Positions 7,825-20,818 of a DNA stretch of 64,000 nt are shown here, in pieces. The stretch is from the NCBI GenBank assembly GCA_003278065.1, contig QCHE01000003.1:1-64000 (forward strand), read 5' to 3'. How positions within the stretch are numbered: the first letter of the stretch is position 1; each line of letters opens with the position of its first letter. The stretch comes from Pelagibacteraceae bacterium AG-390-O04. Lineage in GTDB: Bacteria > Pseudomonadota > Alphaproteobacteria > Pelagibacterales > Pelagibacteraceae. The notes beneath the pieces are model-generated. The model was given only the letters and a program-made list of their open reading frames with translations. It was not told where the DNA came from and did no database searches. A program made the translations under genes and the position numbers.

Positions 7825-10800
7825 ATGCAAATATCTTTTACTGAAAAAAAAAACATTCGTAAAAATTTTGGTAAACTCAAGGAGAGTTTATCCATTCCAA
7901 ATCTTATAGAGGTTCAAAAAAACTCATACAATGAATTAACAGAATTTAAAACCAATGAAGAATTAAAAAAAGGTTTTGATAGAGTTTTTCGAGGTATTTT
8001 TCCAATTGAAGATCTTAATGATAAAGCAACATTAGAATATGTATCTTATAGACTTGAAAAACCTAAATTTGATGTCGAGGAATGTATTGCTAGAGGATTA
8101 ACTTATTCATCAGCACTAAAATGTACATTAAGATTAGTAATATACGAAATAGATCAAGAAAATAATACAAAAGATATTTTGTCAGCTAAAGAGCAGGAAG
8201 TTTATATGGGTGAGGTACCAATGATGACCAATAGTGGAACTTTTATTACTAATGGTGTTCAAAGAGTCGTTGTCAATCAAATGCATAGAAGTCCTGGAGT
8301 GTTTTTTGATCATGATAAAGGTAAGACACATGCTAGTGGAAAACTTTTATTTAATTGTAGAGTAATACCAAATCGTGGTTCATGGTTAGATTTTGAATAT
8401 GATGTTAAAGATTTTTTATATTTTAAAATAGACAGAAAGAAAAAAATTTTAGCTTCAACATTACTATTAGCATTGGGATATACAAAAAATGAGATAATTA
8501 ACGAATTCTATGAAAAAGAATTATACAATTTTGATTCTAAATCTGGTAAGTGGAAGACTAAATTTAATCCAGAAAATTATAAAGCAAAAAATTTTTCCGA
8601 AGAGGTAATTGATGCCAAAACAGGAAATGTAGTTATTAAACTTGGTGAAAAAATAAATTATTTAAATGCTAAGAAATTATCAAATGACGGCCTTAAAGAA
8701 ATTTTAGTTTCTAAAGAGTCACTTTTCGGAAAATTTTTGCATAGTGATATTAAAATTAATGATAAAGACGAAGATACATTTAAAATAGGAACTGAATTAA
8801 ACGAAACTATAATTGAAAAAATTTTAGAAGCTAACATTAATTCATTAGAAATTTCAGTAACAAATTCAATAAATAAAGGTCCATATTTACTAATCACAGT
8901 GTTAAACGATAAAAATAATACAAAAGATGAAGCGATAACAGAAATATATAAAATGTTAAGACCTGGAGAACCACCAACTATAGAAATTGCAAATCAAATT
9001 TTTAATAATTTATTTTTCAGCTCCGACAGATATGATCTATCTGATGTAGGAAGGGTTAAAATGAATTCACGATTAAACCTTCAATGTTCTGATAAAATTA
9101 CGATTTTAAGAAATGATGATATTATAGCTATAATTCACAAAATGTTAGATTTAAGAGATGGGAAAGATGATGTAGATGATATTGATCATCTTGGAAATAG
9201 AAGAGTTAGATCAGTTGGTGAATTAGTTGAAAACCAAGCTCGTATTGGTGTTTATAGAATGGAAAGAGCTATTAAAGAAAAAATGACAACTTTAGATATT
9301 GAATCAGCAATGCCACAGGATTTAATTAATGCTAAACCATTAACAGTCTCACTAAAAGATTTTTTTGCAAGTTCTCAGTTATCTCAGTTCATGGATCAAA
9401 CAAACCCATTATCTGAAATAACTCACAAAAGAAGGGTTTCTGCTCTAGGACCCGGCGGCTTGACCAGAGAAAGAGCAGGTTTTGAAGTAAGAGATGTTCA
9501 TCCAACTCATTACGGTAGAATTTGTCCAATCGAAACTCCCGAAGGACCAAACATTGGCTTAATAAATAGTTTATCTACTTATGCTAAAATAAATAAATAT
9601 GGTTTTATTGAGAGCCCTTATAAAAGAGTTAAAGACGGTGTAGTTCAAGATAAAGTTGAATATTTATCTGCAATGGAAGAAACAAAATTTACTATTGCTC
9701 AAGCTAATACAAAAATAGATAAAAATGGTAAAATAATTGAAGAACTTGTCTCGTGCAGACAAAATTTAAATTTCTTGTTATCTAAACCAGAAATAATTGA
9801 TTACATTGATGTATCTCCCAAACAGCTTGTATCTGTTGCAGCTTCATTAATACCTTTCCTTGAAAACGATGACGCAAATAGAGCTTTAATGGGCTCAAAC
9901 ATGATGAGACAAGCAGTACCTTTATTAAAACCAGAAGCTCCATTAGTGGGAACAGGTATTGAAAGCGATGTGGCTTTAGATTCAGGAGTTACAATTGTTG
10001 CTAAAAGAGACGGTATTGTAGATAAAATTGATGGTAAAAGAATTGTAGTAAAAGTTACAGAAGAAAAAGATTTTACTAAATCAAGTGTAGATATTTATAA
10101 TTTACAAAAATTCAAAAGATCTAATCAAAATACTTGTATTAATCAAAGACCTTTAGTCAGAGTAGGAGACAAAGTTAATTCAGGAGATATTATTGCAGAT
10201 GGGCCCTCAACAAGATTAGGTGAACTAGCCTTAGGAAAAAATGTTACTGTAGCATTTATGCCTTGGCAAGGATATAATTTTGAAGACTCAATTTTAATTT
10301 CTGAAAGATGTGTAACTGATGATGTTTTTACCTCGGTTCATATAGTTGAATATGAAATTATGGCACGAGATACGAAACTAGGTGAGGAAGAAATCACGCG
10401 TGACATACCAAATGTTAATGAAGAGGCTTTAAAAAATTTAGATGAGTCAGGAATAGTTTATATTGGAGCAGAAGTACATGCTGGTGACATTTTAGTTGGA
10501 AAAGTTACTCCAAAAGGTGACTCAGCTTCAGGTCCAGAAGAAAAATTATTAAGATCAATTTTTGGGGAAAAAGCAATAGATGTAACTGATACATCCCTTA
10601 AAATGTCAAGAGGTAGTAGTGGAACAGTTGTTGATGTTAAGGTTTTTAATAGACATGGAATAGAAAAAGATGAAAGATCTATCACTATTGAAAGAGCTGA
10701 AATTGAACAAGTACAACAAGATAAAATTGTAGAAGAAGAGATTTTGGAAAGAAGTATTAAACAAAGAATAGCCGAGATTTTATCAGGTTCAGCATTAACT

Positions 10801-11910
10801 AAAAAAATTAAAGATATTCAACCTGGAACAAAATTAGATTTTGAGACAATAAATAAACTTTCTATAAATGAAGTTTTTAAAATAACAGTTGGTAATGCAA
10901 AAAATGAGGAAACAATATCTCAGTTAAAAAACCAGTATAACAAAGCAAAAGAAGATATCACTGAGAGATTTGAAGATAAAGTATTGAAAATTAGAAGTGG
11001 TGATGACCTTTTACCAAGTGTTATGAAGATGGTGAAAGTATTTGTAGCCATAAAAAGACGACTTCGTCCAGGAGATAAAATGTCAGGGAGACATGGAAAT
11101 AAAGGTGTTGTAAGTAAAATTGTTCCTGTAGAGGATATGCCTTATAGAGAAGATGGAAGACCCGTTGATATAGTGCTAAATCCACTTGGTGTACCAAGCA
11201 GAATGAATGTTGGTCAAATATTAGAAACTCATTTGGGTTGGGCATGTAAAGAATTTGGTGAAGAAGTAAAAAATCTTGTAAACGAAAATAATAAAAGAAT
11301 TGAAAAAACTGAAAAAATATCAAAATTTTTAAAATCAGTTTATGGTGAAGAAATCTTTAGTGATAAAGTTGACAAATTAAGTAAAACTGAATTTAGAGAT
11401 TTATGTGAAAATTTGCAAAATGGAATAGCAATCTCCACTCCAGTTTTTGATGGAGCTAAAGAAAAAGACGTAACTAAAATGCTAGAACTTGCAAAATTAC
11501 CAGGTTCCGGCCAAACTTACCTTTGGGATGGAAGGACAGGAGAAAAATTTGATAGACCTGTGACTGTAGGGATAATTTACATGTTAAAACTACATCACTT
11601 AGTAGAAGATAAAATACACGCTAGATCTACTGGACCATATAGTTTAGTTACTCAACAACCACTTGGAGGTAAAGCACAATTAGGTGGCCAAAGATTTGGT
11701 GAGATGGAAGTTTGGGCACTAGAGGCATATGGAGCCTCTTATACATTACAAGAAATACTTACTGTCAAATCAGATGATGTGGCTGGACGTGTAAAAGTTT
11801 ATGAAACTATTGTTAAAGGTGAAGAAAACTTTGAGTCAGGAATACCAGAATCGTTTAACGTTTTAGTTAAAGAGATTAAATCATTAGCATTAAATGTGGA
11901 GCTTAATTAA
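7825..11910 (+). CDS. rpoB: DNA-directed RNA polymerase subunit beta
   Basis: This 1361-residue beta subunit forms one pincer of RNA polymerase. The rifampicin pocket is at about residues 515-560: [16 protein letters not shown], then [14 protein letters not shown], with the Asp, His and Ser of the drug-contact positions all in the sensitive form. [13 protein letters not shown] follows. The catalytic-side segments [10 protein letters not shown] and [13 protein letters not shown] and the C-terminal [18 protein letters not shown] clamp segment are intact. Length is normal for alphaproteobacteria. It is separated from rpoC by 3 nt. Confidence 0.99.
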   Translation: MQISFTEKKNIRKNFGKLKESLSIPNLIEVQKNSYNELTEFKTNEELKKGFDRVFRGIFPIEDLNDKATLEYVSYRLEKPKFDVEECIARGLTYSSALKCTLRLVIYEIDQENNTKDILSAKEQEVYMGEVPMMTNSGTFITNGVQRVVVNQMHRSPGVFFDHDKGKTHASGKLLFNCRVIPNRGSWLDFEYDVKDFLYFKIDRKKKILASTLLLALGYTKNEIINEFYEKELYNFDSKSGKWKTKFNPENYKAKNFSEEVIDAKTGNVVIKLGEKINYLNAKKLSNDGLKEILVSKESLFGKFLHSDIKINDKDEDTFKIGTELNETIIEKILEANINSLEISVTNSINKGPYLLITVLNDKNNTKDEAITEIYKMLRPGEPPTIEIANQIFNNLFFSSDRYDLSDVGRVKMNSRLNLQCSDKITILRNDDIIAIIHKMLDLRDGKDDVDDIDHLGNRRVRSVGELVENQARIGVYRMERAIKEKMTTLDIESAMPQDLINAKPLTVSLKDFFASSQLSQFMDQTNPLSEITHKRRVSALGPGGLTRERAGFEVRDVHPTHYGRICPIETPEGPNIGLINSLSTYAKINKYGFIESPYKRVKDGVVQDKVEYLSAMEETKFTIAQANTKIDKNGKIIEELVSCRQNLNFLLSKPEIIDYIDVSPKQLVSVAASLIPFLENDDANRALMGSNMMRQAVPLLKPEAPLVGTGIESDVALDSGVTIVAKRDGIVDKIDGKRIVVKVTEEKDFTKSSVDIYNLQKFKRSNQNTCINQRPLVRVGDKVNSGDIIADGPSTRLGELALGKNVTVAFMPWQGYNFEDSILISERCVTDDVFTSVHIVEYEIMARDTKLGEEEITRDIPNVNEEALKNLDESGIVYIGAEVHAGDILVGKVTPKGDSASGPEEKLLRSIFGEKAIDVTDTSLKMSRGSSGTVVDVKVFNRHGIEKDERSITIERAEIEQVQQDKIVEEEILERSIKQRIAEILSGSALTKKIKDIQPGTKLDFETINKLSINEVFKITVGNAKNEETISQLKNQYNKAKEDITERFEDKVLKIRSGDDLLPSVMKMVKVFVAIKRRLRPGDKMSGRHGNKGVVSKIVPVEDMPYREDGRPVDIVLNPLGVPSRMNVGQILETHLGWACKEFGEEVKNLVNENNKRIEKTEKISKFLKSVYGEEIFSDKVDKLSKTEFRDLCENLQNGIAISTPVFDGAKEKDVTKMLELAKLPGSGQTYLWDGRTGEKFDRPVTVGIIYMLKLHHLVEDKIHARSTGPYSLVTQQPLGGKAQLGGQRFGEMEVWALEAYGASYTLQEILTVKSDDVAGRVKVYETIVKGEENFESGIPESFNVLVKEIKSLALNVELN

Positions 11911-11913
11911 TTT

Positions 11914-14900
11914 ATGAAAAAAGAATTAACTGATCTTTTTAAAAGTAATGAAATTTCTGAGGCGCAAAATTTTAATAGTATAAAAATTTCACTAGCTAGT
12001 CCTGAAAAAATAAAGTCATGGACTTATGGAGAAATTAAAAAGCCTGAAACAATTAATTACAGAACATTTAGACCAGAAAAAGATGGCTTATTTTGTGCAA
12101 GAATTTTTGGACCAATTAAAGATTATGAATGTTTATGTGGGAAATATAAACGAATGAAATTCAGAGGTATCATATGTGAAAAATGTGGGGTGGAAGTAAC
12201 GAAATCTAACGTACGAAGAGAAAGAATGGGCCACATTAATTTAGCAACACCAGTAGCTCACATTTGGTTTTTAAAATCTCTTCCAAGTAGAATTGCATTA
12301 GCTGTTGACATGAAATTGAAAGAAATAGAGCGAGTACTATATTTTGAAAATTTTATTGTAGTGGAACCAGGACTCACAGGTTTGCAAAAAAACCAATTAT
12401 TAAATGAAGAAGAATTAGCAAAATATCAAGAAGAATTTGGTGAGGAAGCTTTTACTGCAGGAATAGGTGCTGAGGCAGTATTAGAGATGTTAAAAAATTT
12501 AGATTTAGAACTAGAACGTAAAAATCTTATTAGTTATATCAACGAAACTAAATCGAAAGTAAATGAAGAAAGGGCAATAAAAAGACTTAAATTAATAGAG
12601 TCATTTATTGAAACAGGACAAAAACCTGAATGGATGATAATGACTGTAGTGCCAGTTATCCCACCTGAACTTAGACCTTTGGTTCCTTTAGATGGAGGAA
12701 GATTTGCAACATCTGATCTTAATGATTTGTATAGAAGAGTAATTAATAGAAATAATCGTTTAAAAAGATTAATGGATCTTAAGGCACCAGATATTATTAT
12801 TAGGAATGAAAAACGAATGCTTCAAGAGTCAGTTGATGCATTATTTGATAATGGTAGACGTGGTAGAGTTATTACTGGTACAGGCAAAAGACCTTTAAAA
12901 TCATTAGCTGAAATGCTGAAAGGTAAACAAGGAAGATTCAGACAAAATTTACTTGGTAAGCGAGTTGATTACTCAGGAAGATCAGTAATTGTTGTTGGGC
13001 CAGATTTAAAATTACATGAGTGTGGGCTTCCAAAAAAAATGGCTTTAGAATTATTTAAACCATTTTTGTATGCAAGATTAAATAAACTGGGTTTAGCCTC
13101 TACAATTAAGCAAGCAAAAAAATTAGTTGAAAGAGAAACTAATGCTGTATGGGATGCTTTAGAATTAATAGTTAGAGAGCACCCTGTCTTGTTGAATAGA
13201 GCACCAACTCTTCATAGATTAGGTGTACAAGCTTTTGAACCAAAATTGATTGAAGGAGATGCAATTGAATTACATCCCTTAACATGTGCAGCTTTTAATG
13301 CAGATTTTGATGGTGATCAAATGGCAGTCCATGTCCCTTTAAGTTTAGAAGCTCAATTAGAAGCAAGAATTTTAATGTTATCAACAAACAACATTTTATC
13401 ACCGTCTAATGGAAAACCTATAATCGTTCCAAGTCAGGACATGATTTTAGGTATATATTATTTATCTCAAGAACTTCTAACAGACAAACCTGCTGGATAT
13501 TTTTTAAATGCAGATCAAATAGAGTTTGCTTTATCATCAGGACAAATAAAGGTTCACAGTACGATAATTTCTAGATTTGAGACAGTAGATGACAAAGGTA
13601 ATAAAAAATTTGAAAAATATACATCGACAGCTGGAAGATTTTTATTAGCTAATTTATTACCAAAAAATAAAGATATTAAATTTTCTTTAGTAGACAGATT
13701 GTTACCAAAAAAAGTTGTCTCTGAAGTAATTGACATTGTTTTTAGATTTTGTGGTCAAAAAACTACAGTTATTTTTTGTGATAAATTAAAAGACTTAGGG
13801 TTCAAGCACGCGTTTAAGGCGGGTATATCATTCGGTAAAGATGACTTGGTTATACCTGAAAGTAAAACACAATTAATTGATGATACAAAAAAATTAATTG
13901 CAGACTATGAAACTCAATATGCAGAAGGTTTAATTACAAGAGGAGAAAAATATAACAAAGTAGTAGATGCTTGGTCTAAATGTACTGATAAAGTTGCTGG
14001 CGAAATGATGAAAGGCATCTCTGCTACTGAGAAAACATCTGAGGGATTGAAAATAAATTCAGTATTTATGATGGCAGATAGTGGAGCAAGAGGTTCAGCT
14101 GCTCAAATGAAACAATTAGCTGGTATGAGAGGACTAATTGCAAAACCATCAGGAGAAATTATTGAAAGCCCAATTATATCTAATTTTAAAGAGGGCTTAA
14201 CTGCTTTAGAATATTTTAATTCTACTCACGGTGCTAGAAAAGGTTTAGCTGATACTGCTCTTAAAACTGCAAGTTCTGGCTATTTAACTAGAAGACTTTG
14301 TGATGTTGCACAAGATCTTACAATTACAAAGAAAAATTGTGAAAACCCTGGTTTCATTGAACTTTCAGAAATTTTAGAAGGTGGAAATGTTGTTGTTAGT
14401 TTATCTGAGAGAGCTCTAGGAAGAGTAGCAGCTTCAGATGTAAAACATCCATTAACAGGTGATGTAATTATTAAAAAATCAAACATGATAGATGAAAGTG
14501 GTTGTGATAAAATTGATTCAGCTGGGATAAAATCATTAAAAGTTTATTCTGTGATGACTTGTAGTTCCAAAGAAGGTGTTTGCGCTACTTGTTATGGAAG
14601 AGATTTATCTAGAGGTAAAATGGTGCACGTAGGAGAGGCAATTGGTATGATTTCTGCACAATCAATTGGTGAACCTGGAACACAATTAACAATGAGAACA
14701 TTTCACGTGGGTGGAACCGCTTCTGTAAAACAGGATTCTCAGATAGTTACTAAAAATGAGGGAATTTTAAAGATTATTAACTCAAATATATTGGAAGATT
14801 CAAAAAAGAATTTAATTGTAATGGGAAGAAACACTCAGTTATCTATTGAAGATGATAATGGAGTTCAAGTTGCAATTTATAAAGTCGCTTATGGATCAAA

Positions 14901-16077
14901 ATTATTTTTTAAAAATGATGATAAAGTAAAAGCTAATACTAAAATTTGTGAATGGGACCCTTACACAACACCAGTAATTGCAGAAAAAAGTGGTATTGCA
15001 AGTTACGTAGATCTTATTGATGGAGTATCAATTCAAGAAACAACAGATGATGCAACTGGAATATCATCAAAATCTGTTGTTGATTGGAGATCTCAATCAA
15101 AAAGCACTGATTTAAAACCTAGAATTACTTTAAGAGATGAAAAAGGTAATGTAATTAAAAAAGCAGATGATAATGAAGCCAGATATTATCTCGTACCTGA
15201 CTCAATTTTATCTGTCAAAGATGGTCAAAAAGTTTCAGCTGGTGATGTAATTGCTAGACTTCCAAAAGAAACTACAAAAACAAAAGATATTACTGGAGGA
15301 CTGCCAAGAGTTGCTGAATTATTTGAAGCGAGAAAAGCTAAAGATAGCGCAATTATCGCTGAAAATGATGGTCAAGTTATTTTTGGTAAAGAAGTAAGAG
15401 GTAAACAAAGAGTTTCAATTGCACCAGAAGATGGATCTGAACCTTCAAATTATTTGATACCTAAAGGGAAACATATTAATTTCAATCAAGGTGAAAAAAT
15501 TAAAAAAGGTGAATATTTACTAGACGGACAACCTTTACCTCATGATATTTTAAGAATAATGGGTATTAAAGATTTAACTGAATATTTTGTTAATCAAGTA
15601 CAAGAAGTTTATAGATTACAAGGTGTAATTATTAACGATAAACACATAGAAACAATTTTAAGACAAATGTTAAAAAAAGTTGAAGTTAAAAATTCTGGAG
15701 ATTCTTCATACTTACCAGGAGAAATAATAGATAGAATTAAGTTTGATAATGTTAATGAAAAACTTGTATCTGAGGGCAAAAAACCTGCTATTGGTGAAAG
15801 AGTTCTTATGGGAATTACTAAAGCTTCTCTCCAAACTGAGTCATTTATCTCAGCAGCATCTTTTCAAGAAACTACTAGGGTTCTTACCGATGCTGCAATA
15901 AAAGGTAAGGTTGATCCATTAAATGGTCTTAAAGAAAATGTAATTGTAGGAAGGTTAGTTCCCGCAGGAACTGGTAATATTAAAAATAAATGGAATAAAA
16001 AGGCCCTTGAAGATGATAATAAATTCTTGTCAGAACAAGAGAAGATAGAGTCATCAGAAACGCCAATAAATCAATAA
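11914..16077 (+). CDS. rpoC: DNA-directed RNA polymerase subunit beta'
   Basis: This 1387-residue catalytic subunit has an N-terminal zinc ribbon (CLCGKYK then CEKCGVEV, about residues 70-90) and the active-site loop [12 protein letters not shown] at about 462-473, whose three Asp residues bind the catalytic magnesium. A second cysteine cluster follows ([15 protein letters not shown], about 883-897), then the trigger-loop region [17 protein letters not shown], so the enzyme looks fully functional. It ends with a charged, poorly conserved tail and is followed by the longest non-coding gap in the window (164 nt). Confidence 0.99.
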   Translation: MKKELTDLFKSNEISEAQNFNSIKISLASPEKIKSWTYGEIKKPETINYRTFRPEKDGLFCARIFGPIKDYECLCGKYKRMKFRGIICEKCGVEVTKSNVRRERMGHINLATPVAHIWFLKSLPSRIALAVDMKLKEIERVLYFENFIVVEPGLTGLQKNQLLNEEELAKYQEEFGEEAFTAGIGAEAVLEMLKNLDLELERKNLISYINETKSKVNEERAIKRLKLIESFIETGQKPEWMIMTVVPVIPPELRPLVPLDGGRFATSDLNDLYRRVINRNNRLKRLMDLKAPDIIIRNEKRMLQESVDALFDNGRRGRVITGTGKRPLKSLAEMLKGKQGRFRQNLLGKRVDYSGRSVIVVGPDLKLHECGLPKKMALELFKPFLYARLNKLGLASTIKQAKKLVERETNAVWDALELIVREHPVLLNRAPTLHRLGVQAFEPKLIEGDAIELHPLTCAAFNADFDGDQMAVHVPLSLEAQLEARILMLSTNNILSPSNGKPIIVPSQDMILGIYYLSQELLTDKPAGYFLNADQIEFALSSGQIKVHSTIISRFETVDDKGNKKFEKYTSTAGRFLLANLLPKNKDIKFSLVDRLLPKKVVSEVIDIVFRFCGQKTTVIFCDKLKDLGFKHAFKAGISFGKDDLVIPESKTQLIDDTKKLIADYETQYAEGLITRGEKYNKVVDAWSKCTDKVAGEMMKGISATEKTSEGLKINSVFMMADSGARGSAAQMKQLAGMRGLIAKPSGEIIESPIISNFKEGLTALEYFNSTHGARKGLADTALKTASSGYLTRRLCDVAQDLTITKKNCENPGFIELSEILEGGNVVVSLSERALGRVAASDVKHPLTGDVIIKKSNMIDESGCDKIDSAGIKSLKVYSVMTCSSKEGVCATCYGRDLSRGKMVHVGEAIGMISAQSIGEPGTQLTMRTFHVGGTASVKQDSQIVTKNEGILKIINSNILEDSKKNLIVMGRNTQLSIEDDNGVQVAIYKVAYGSKLFFKNDDKVKANTKICEWDPYTTPVIAEKSGIASYVDLIDGVSIQETTDDATGISSKSVVDWRSQSKSTDLKPRITLRDEKGNVIKKADDNEARYYLVPDSILSVKDGQKVSAGDVIARLPKETTKTKDITGGLPRVAELFEARKAKDSAIIAENDGQVIFGKEVRGKQRVSIAPEDGSEPSNYLIPKGKHINFNQGEKIKKGEYLLDGQPLPHDILRIMGIKDLTEYFVNQVQEVYRLQGVIINDKHIETILRQMLKKVEVKNSGDSSYLPGEIIDRIKFDNVNEKLVSEGKKPAIGERVLMGITKASLQTESFISAASFQETTRVLTDAAIKGKVDPLNGLKENVIVGRLVPAGTGNIKNKWNKKALEDDNKFLSEQEKIESSETPINQ

Positions 16078-16241
16078 AAATTAACTCCATATATCTTAGT
16101 TTTAGTTTGACAAAGTCAAATTTATAAGTAATTTGGCGATGTTTTTGGTTGGAATGTAGTGTTATTTATAGACACTAAACGCTGCCATAATTAACCTGTC
16201 AGTTATTTTTTTTCAAAAACATATTAACTAAAATTAAATTT
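16078..16241 (+). promoter_or_regulatory. rpoC-rpsL intergenic region with candidate str-operon promoter
   Basis: This is the largest gap inside the 28-kb supercluster. It contains a perfect palindrome TTTGAC-AAA-GTCAAA at 16106-16120 and a weak promoter candidate, TTGGTT 16145-16150 with TATAGA 16167-16172 (16-nt spacer). A 6-bp stem, TAGTGT 16157-16162 with ACACTA 16172-16177, overlaps the candidate -10 box. A leader of about 60 nt would precede rpsL. No GC-rich stem followed by a T-run is present, so I see no classical terminator for rpoC. Confidence 0.35.
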
Positions 16242-16613
16242 ATGCCGACGATTAACCAGTTGTTAAAAAAGAAAAGAGTTAAACAAAGTAAGCGAAATAA
16301 AGTACCTGCTTTACAAAAACAACCTTTAAAAAGAGGTGTATGTGTAAAAGTTTACACAACAACCCCAAAAAAACCTAACTCAGCTCTAAGAAAAGTTGCA
16401 AGAGTTAGATTGTCAAATGGTTTTGAGGTAACAGCTTATATTCCAGGTGAAGGGCATAACTTACAAGAACACTCAGTAGTTTTAATAAGAGGCGGAAGAG
16501 TAAAAGATTTGCCTGGTGTAAGATATCATATTTTAAGAGGTAATCTAGATACCCAAGGTGTTGCGAACAGAAAAAAAAGAAGATCTTTATACGGGACAAA
16601 AAAAGGTAAATAA
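16242..16613 (+). CDS. rpsL: 30S ribosomal protein S12
   Basis: This 123-residue decoding-centre protein has [19 protein letters not shown] (about 39-57), which includes the lysine pair altered in streptomycin resistance, here wild type. [13 protein letters not shown] near residue 85 carries the second resistance-site lysine and the aspartate that is methylthiolated in many bacteria. It starts at ATG 16242 without an obvious Shine-Dalgarno. Two bases separate it from rpsG. Confidence 0.98.
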   Translation: MPTINQLLKKKRVKQSKRNKVPALQKQPLKRGVCVKVYTTTPKKPNSALRKVARVRLSNGFEVTAYIPGEGHNLQEHSVVLIRGGRVKDLPGVRYHILRGNLDTQGVANRKKRRSLYGTKKGK

Positions 16614-16615
16614 TA

Positions 16616-17086
16616 ATGTCTAGAAAAAAAACTCAACCTAAAAAAAATGTCGTTCCTGATCCAAAATATAACTCAACTATTATACCTAAACTTATAAACA
16701 ATATAATGTATGACGGTAAAAGAGGAGTAGCAGCTAAAATTGTTTATGATGCAATTGAAAAAATAAAAACTAAATCAAAAGATGAGCCAATTAATATTTT
16801 TAATGAGGCAATAAATAATATTAAACCAACAGTCGAAGTAAGATCAAGAAGAGTTGGAGGAGCAACTTATCAAGTTCCTGTCGAAGTAAAGAACAAAAGA
16901 GCTCAAGCATTAGCAATAAGATGGTTAGTAGACTCAGCTAGAAAAAGAAAAGACAAACATATGTCAGATAAAATTTTTAATGAACTTTACGATGCATATG
17001 AAAAAAAAGGTGCAGCTGTTAAAAAAAGAGAGGATGTTCACAAAATGGCGGAGTCTAATAAAGCTTTTGCACATTTTAGGTGGTAA
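16616..17086 (+). CDS. rpsG: 30S ribosomal protein S7
   Basis: This 156-residue protein nucleates folding of the 16S 3' domain. It shows IPKLINNIMYDGKRGVAAKI near the N-terminus, the conserved VEVRSRRVGGATYQVPVEV stretch at about 74-92, and ends NKAFAHFRW, a canonical end. In E. coli S7 represses the str operon through the long S12-S7 gap; here that gap is 2 nt, so that form of control cannot exist at this site. Confidence 0.98.
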   Translation: MSRKKTQPKKNVVPDPKYNSTIIPKLINNIMYDGKRGVAAKIVYDAIEKIKTKSKDEPINIFNEAINNIKPTVEVRSRRVGGATYQVPVEVKNKRAQALAIRWLVDSARKRKDKHMSDKIFNELYDAYEKKGAAVKKREDVHKMAESNKAFAHFRW

Positions 17087-17092
17087 TAAATT

Positions 17093-19171
17093 ATGGCTAG
17101 AACTCATACTTTAGATAAATATAGAAATATTGGGATCATGGCCCACATTGATGCAGGTAAAACAACTACAACTGAAAGAGTTTTGTATTATACCGGTAAA
17201 AGTCATAAAATTGGTGAAGTTCATGACGGTGCTGCAACCATGGATTGGATGGAGCAAGAACAAGAAAGAGGTATTACAATAACTTCGGCTGCCACTACAT
17301 GTTTCTGGCAAGATCACAGGATAAATATTATTGATACACCAGGACATGTTGATTTTACAATTGAAGTAGAACGATCTTTAAAAGTTCTAGATGGAGCAGT
17401 TGCTGTATTTGATGGAGTTGCTGGTGTTGAGCCTCAATCAGAGACTGTTTGGAGACAAGCTGATAAATACAAAGTCCCAAGAATTTGTTTTGTAAATAAA
17501 CTTGATAGAACAGGTGCTGATTTTTTTAGATGTGTAGATATGATTAGGGATAGACTTGGTGCAAAACCATTGGTAGTTCAAGTTCCGATAGGTATCGAAG
17601 CATCTTTAACTGGAGTCGTTGATCTAGTAAAAATGAAAGCACAAGTATGGAAAAATGAAGCCTTAGGAGCAGAGTGGGAATACAAAGAAATTCCAGATGA
17701 TTTAAAAGAAATATCTCAAAAATATAGAACAGAATTAGTTGAAATGGCAGTTGAACAAGACGAAAAATTAATGGAAGCTTATTTAAATGGTGATGAGATA
17801 AAAGAGGAAGATTTAATAAAATGTATTAGAAAAGGTACATTAAATTTTAGTTTTGTTCCAGTTTTGACTGGTTCAGCCTTTAAAAATAAAGGTGTTCAGC
17901 CATTACTTGATGCAGTTGTAAATTATTTACCAAGTCCAGTTGATATTGGCTCTATTAAAGGAACTAAATTAGGTAGTGAGGAAGAAATGGAGATGAAATT
18001 TGATGACTCAGTTCCTTTTTCAGCTTTAGCATTTAAAGTAGCTAATGACCCTTTTGTTGGTTCTCTTACTTTTATAAGAGTGTATTCTGGCACTATTAAA
18101 ACAGGGACGGCTGTCTTCAATTCATCAAAAGAAAAAGAGGAAAGAGTTGGAAGAATGCTTTTAATGCATGCTAATTCACGAGAAGATATTAAAGAAGCTA
18201 ATGCAGGTGATATAGTGGCTCTTGCTGGATTAAAAAATACTATTACTGGTCATACGTTATGTGATGAAGAAAATGCTGTTCTCCTTGAACCAATGGAGTT
18301 TCCAGATCCAGTAATTGAGATTGCAGTTGAACCAAAAACAAAAGCTGATCAAGAGAAAATGGGTGAAGCTTTAGGCAGGCTTGCTAAAGAAGACCCTTCA
18401 TTTAGAGTAACTTCAGATGAGGAGTCTGGTCAAACAATAATTAAAGGTATGGGAGAATTACACTTAGATATAATTGTTGATAGAATGAAAAGAGAATTTA
18501 AAGTTGAAGCTAATGTTGGAGCACCACAAGTTGCTTATAGAGAAACTATAGAGTCTGCTTCAGAGGTTGAATATACTCATAAAAAACAAAGTGGTGGTGC
18601 AGGTCAATTTGCAAAAGTAAAATTATTAGTTGAACCACAAGAACCTGGTAAAGGTAGAGAAGTTGAGAGCAAAATTAAAGGTGGAGCAATTCCTAAAGAA
18701 TTTATTCCTGGAGTTGAGAAAGGTATAGAGACTATATCAGATGGAGGAATTTTAGCTGGTTTTCCAATGATCGATTATAAAGTGACAATTTTAGATGGAT
18801 TGCATCATGATGTCGATTCTAGTGTATTAGCATTTGAATTAGCAAGCAGAGCTTGTTTTAAAGAGGCATGTACCAAAGGTGGTTTAAAATTATTAGAACC
18901 TGTAATGAGAGTTGAAGTAGTAACGCCAGAAGATTACATGGGTGATGTTATAGGTGACTTAAACAGTAGAAGAGGTCAAATCAGTACTCAAGAACAGAGA
19001 GGAAATGCAACGGTTATTACTGCTATGGTTCCCTTAGCAAATATGTTTGGTTATATAAATAACCTTAGATCAATGTCTCAGGGAAGAGCACAATATTCTA
19101 TGTTTTTTGATCATTATTCAAAAGTTCCTCAAAATGTTCAAGATGAAGTAACAAAAAAGATTGCAGGTTAA
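17093..19171 (+). CDS. fusA: elongation factor G
   Basis: This 692-residue translocase GTPase has the P-loop [13 protein letters not shown] (about 17-29), DTPGHVDF (G3), [10 protein letters not shown] (G4) and domain IV with [10 protein letters not shown], followed by domain V ending near [20 protein letters not shown]. Length is typical. The next gene is rpsJ, with no tuf copy between, unlike E. coli where tufA follows fusA. Confidence 0.99.
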   Translation: MARTHTLDKYRNIGIMAHIDAGKTTTTERVLYYTGKSHKIGEVHDGAATMDWMEQEQERGITITSAATTCFWQDHRINIIDTPGHVDFTIEVERSLKVLDGAVAVFDGVAGVEPQSETVWRQADKYKVPRICFVNKLDRTGADFFRCVDMIRDRLGAKPLVVQVPIGIEASLTGVVDLVKMKAQVWKNEALGAEWEYKEIPDDLKEISQKYRTELVEMAVEQDEKLMEAYLNGDEIKEEDLIKCIRKGTLNFSFVPVLTGSAFKNKGVQPLLDAVVNYLPSPVDIGSIKGTKLGSEEEMEMKFDDSVPFSALAFKVANDPFVGSLTFIRVYSGTIKTGTAVFNSSKEKEERVGRMLLMHANSREDIKEANAGDIVALAGLKNTITGHTLCDEENAVLLEPMEFPDPVIEIAVEPKTKADQEKMGEALGRLAKEDPSFRVTSDEESGQTIIKGMGELHLDIIVDRMKREFKVEANVGAPQVAYRETIESASEVEYTHKKQSGGAGQFAKVKLLVEPQEPGKGREVESKIKGGAIPKEFIPGVEKGIETISDGGILAGFPMIDYKVTILDGLHHDVDSSVLAFELASRACFKEACTKGGLKLLEPVMRVEVVTPEDYMGDVIGDLNSRRGQISTQEQRGNATVITAMVPLANMFGYINNLRSMSQGRAQYSMFFDHYSKVPQNVQDEVTKKIAG

Positions 19172-19172
19172 A

Positions 19173-19481
19173 ATGGAAAAACAAAATATTAGAATTAAAC
19201 TTCGAGCATACGATAATAAGATTTTAGATGCATCGACAGAAGAAATAGTCAATACGGTTAAAAGAACTGGAGCTACGATTAAAGGTCCTATTCCTTTACC
19301 AACTAGAATAGAAAGATACACAGTTTTAAGATCACCCCATATAGATAAGAAAAGTAGAGAACAGTTTGAGTCAAGAACTCATAAGAGATTGATTGATATA
19401 ATTGAACCAACACCACAAACAGTAGAAGCATTAATGAAATTAGATTTGGCTTCTGGTGTAGATGTGGAAATAAAGATTTAA
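19173..19481 (+). CDS. rpsJ: 30S ribosomal protein S10
   Basis: This 102-residue protein is also the NusE antitermination partner that contacts NusG. It contains [16 protein letters not shown] at the start, [21 protein letters not shown] in the middle and the C-terminal [12 protein letters not shown]. An earlier in-frame ATG lies inside fusA at 19161; the ATG at 19173, one base after the fusA stop, gives the correct family N-terminus. It begins the S10-type ribosomal protein block with no gap, so str and S10 operons are fused here. Confidence 0.97.
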   Translation: MEKQNIRIKLRAYDNKILDASTEEIVNTVKRTGATIKGPIPLPTRIERYTVLRSPHIDKKSREQFESRTHKRLIDIIEPTPQTVEALMKLDLASGVDVEIKI

Positions 19482-19484
19482 TTT

Positions 19485-20195
19485 ATGAGTGAGATAGCTT
19501 TAATTGGTAAGAAAATTGGTATGACAAGAGAGTTCTATAAAAATGGTCAATTGGTACCAGTTACAGTTCTAAAAATGGAAAAAGCTAGAGTGATACAAGT
19601 AATTGATCAAGAGAAAAGAGGTTATAAAGCCGTACAATTAGGATATGGAAAAGTAAAAAATTCAAAATTAACAAAAGCTATGAAAGGCTTTTTTGCAAAA
19701 AAAAACACTGAAGCAAAAAAGAAGCTAAAAGAATTTAGAATTGAAAATACTGAAAATTATAAAGAAGGTAATGAATTTGGTTTAGAAATATTTAAAGATA
19801 TTAAGTTTGTTGATACCCGTTCAAAAACAATTGGTAAAGGGTTTGCCGGTGCTATGAAAAGACATAATTTTGGTGGTTTAAGAGCTTCTCATGGAGTATC
19901 TGTTTCTCATAGATCTCATGGATCAACAGGTCAAAGACAAGATCCTGGAAAGGTTTTTAAAGGAAAAAAAATGGCTGGTCATATGGGAGATAAACTTAGA
20001 ACTATGCAAAATATCGAAATAATTAAAACAGACATTGAAAACGAACTTCTTTATTTAAAGGGGTCAATTCCTGGAAGCAAAAATTCTGAAATATTGGTTA
20101 AAAAATCTGTAAAAAATATTAGTAAACTAACAATAGAAGAAAAAATAAAAGTAGCAGAAGAAGCTAAAAAAACACCAGATAAAAAGAAAAAATAA
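19485..20195 (+). CDS. rplC: 50S ribosomal protein L3
   Basis: This 236-residue protein has its core extension reaching toward the peptidyl transferase centre. IGKKIGMTREFY is at the N-terminus. RASHGVSVSHRSHGSTGQ reaches Gln150, the residue methylated by PrmB in other bacteria. The C-terminus is extended by about 25 lysine-rich residues ending KKTPDKKKK. It overlaps rplD by one base in a TAATG junction. Confidence 0.98.
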   Translation: MSEIALIGKKIGMTREFYKNGQLVPVTVLKMEKARVIQVIDQEKRGYKAVQLGYGKVKNSKLTKAMKGFFAKKNTEAKKKLKEFRIENTENYKEGNEFGLEIFKDIKFVDTRSKTIGKGFAGAMKRHNFGGLRASHGVSVSHRSHGSTGQRQDPGKVFKGKKMAGHMGDKLRTMQNIEIIKTDIENELLYLKGSIPGSKNSEILVKKSVKNISKLTIEEKIKVAEEAKKTPDKKKK

Positions 20196-20818
20196 TGAAA
20201 ATAGATAAATTAAATTTAGATGGAAAAAAAGATACTATCGAAGTGTTAGATAAAATTTTTTCAGCAAAAATTAACAAGAAATTAGTTAATAATGTTTTAT
20301 ATAAAACAAATGCAAATTACAAAGGAAGACACGCAAAAACAAAGCAACAAAATGAAGTTTCAGGACCAACTTCTAAAATTTATGCACAAAAAGGAACAGG
20401 TAATGCTAGACACGCAAGTAGAAAAGCACCAATATTTGTAGGAGGTGGTGTAGCCCATGGACCTAAAGGAGAACTTGCTTACAAAAAAAGAAAATTAAAT
20501 AAAAGTGAAAAAAAACAAAGTGTAGCATCTTTAATAACTGAAAAAAATAAAAATAAAGAACTATTAGTATTTAGTGATTTTAATAATGAAATTAAAAAAA
20601 CAAAAGAGATGAGTATGATTATTAAAAAATTTGAAATTTCAAATTCTTTAATAATTTTAGATAAAGTATCTAAAGATAAAATTGAAAAATCTACTAGAAA
20701 TATCCCTAATGTAAAAGTGACAGATATAAATCATTTTAGTGCATTTGACATCGTAAAATATAAAAAAGTTGTTTTTACAGAAAGTTCTATAAAAGAACTA
20801 GAAAAGAGATATTCATAA
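20195..20818 (+). CDS. rplD: 50S ribosomal protein L4
   Basis: This 207-residue exit-tunnel protein has the extended loop GRHAKTKQQNEVSGPTSKIY followed by QKGTGNARHASRKAPIFVGGG, the family signature. In E. coli L4 represses the S10 operon by attenuation in the S10 leader; here rpsJ abuts fusA, so that leader is absent. It has one-base TAATG overlaps at both ends (rplC and rplW). Confidence 0.97.
   Translation: MKIDKLNLDGKKDTIEVLDKIFSAKINKKLVNNVLYKTNANYKGRHAKTKQQNEVSGPTSKIYAQKGTGNARHASRKAPIFVGGGVAHGPKGELAYKKRKLNKSEKKQSVASLITEKNKNKELLVFSDFNNEIKKTKEMSMIIKKFEISNSLIILDKVSKDKIEKSTRNIPNVKVTDINHFSAFDIVKYKKVVFTESSIKELEKRYS

Noticed and set aside
16106..16120. Palindrome after rpoC as a rho-independent terminator
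   Set aside because: The stem is AT-rich, only six pairs, and no T-run follows, so it was kept as a possible operator rather than a terminator.
19161..19172. Earlier ATG for rpsJ
   Set aside because: It lies inside fusA and adds four residues not found in S10; the ATG at 19173 gives the family N-terminus.
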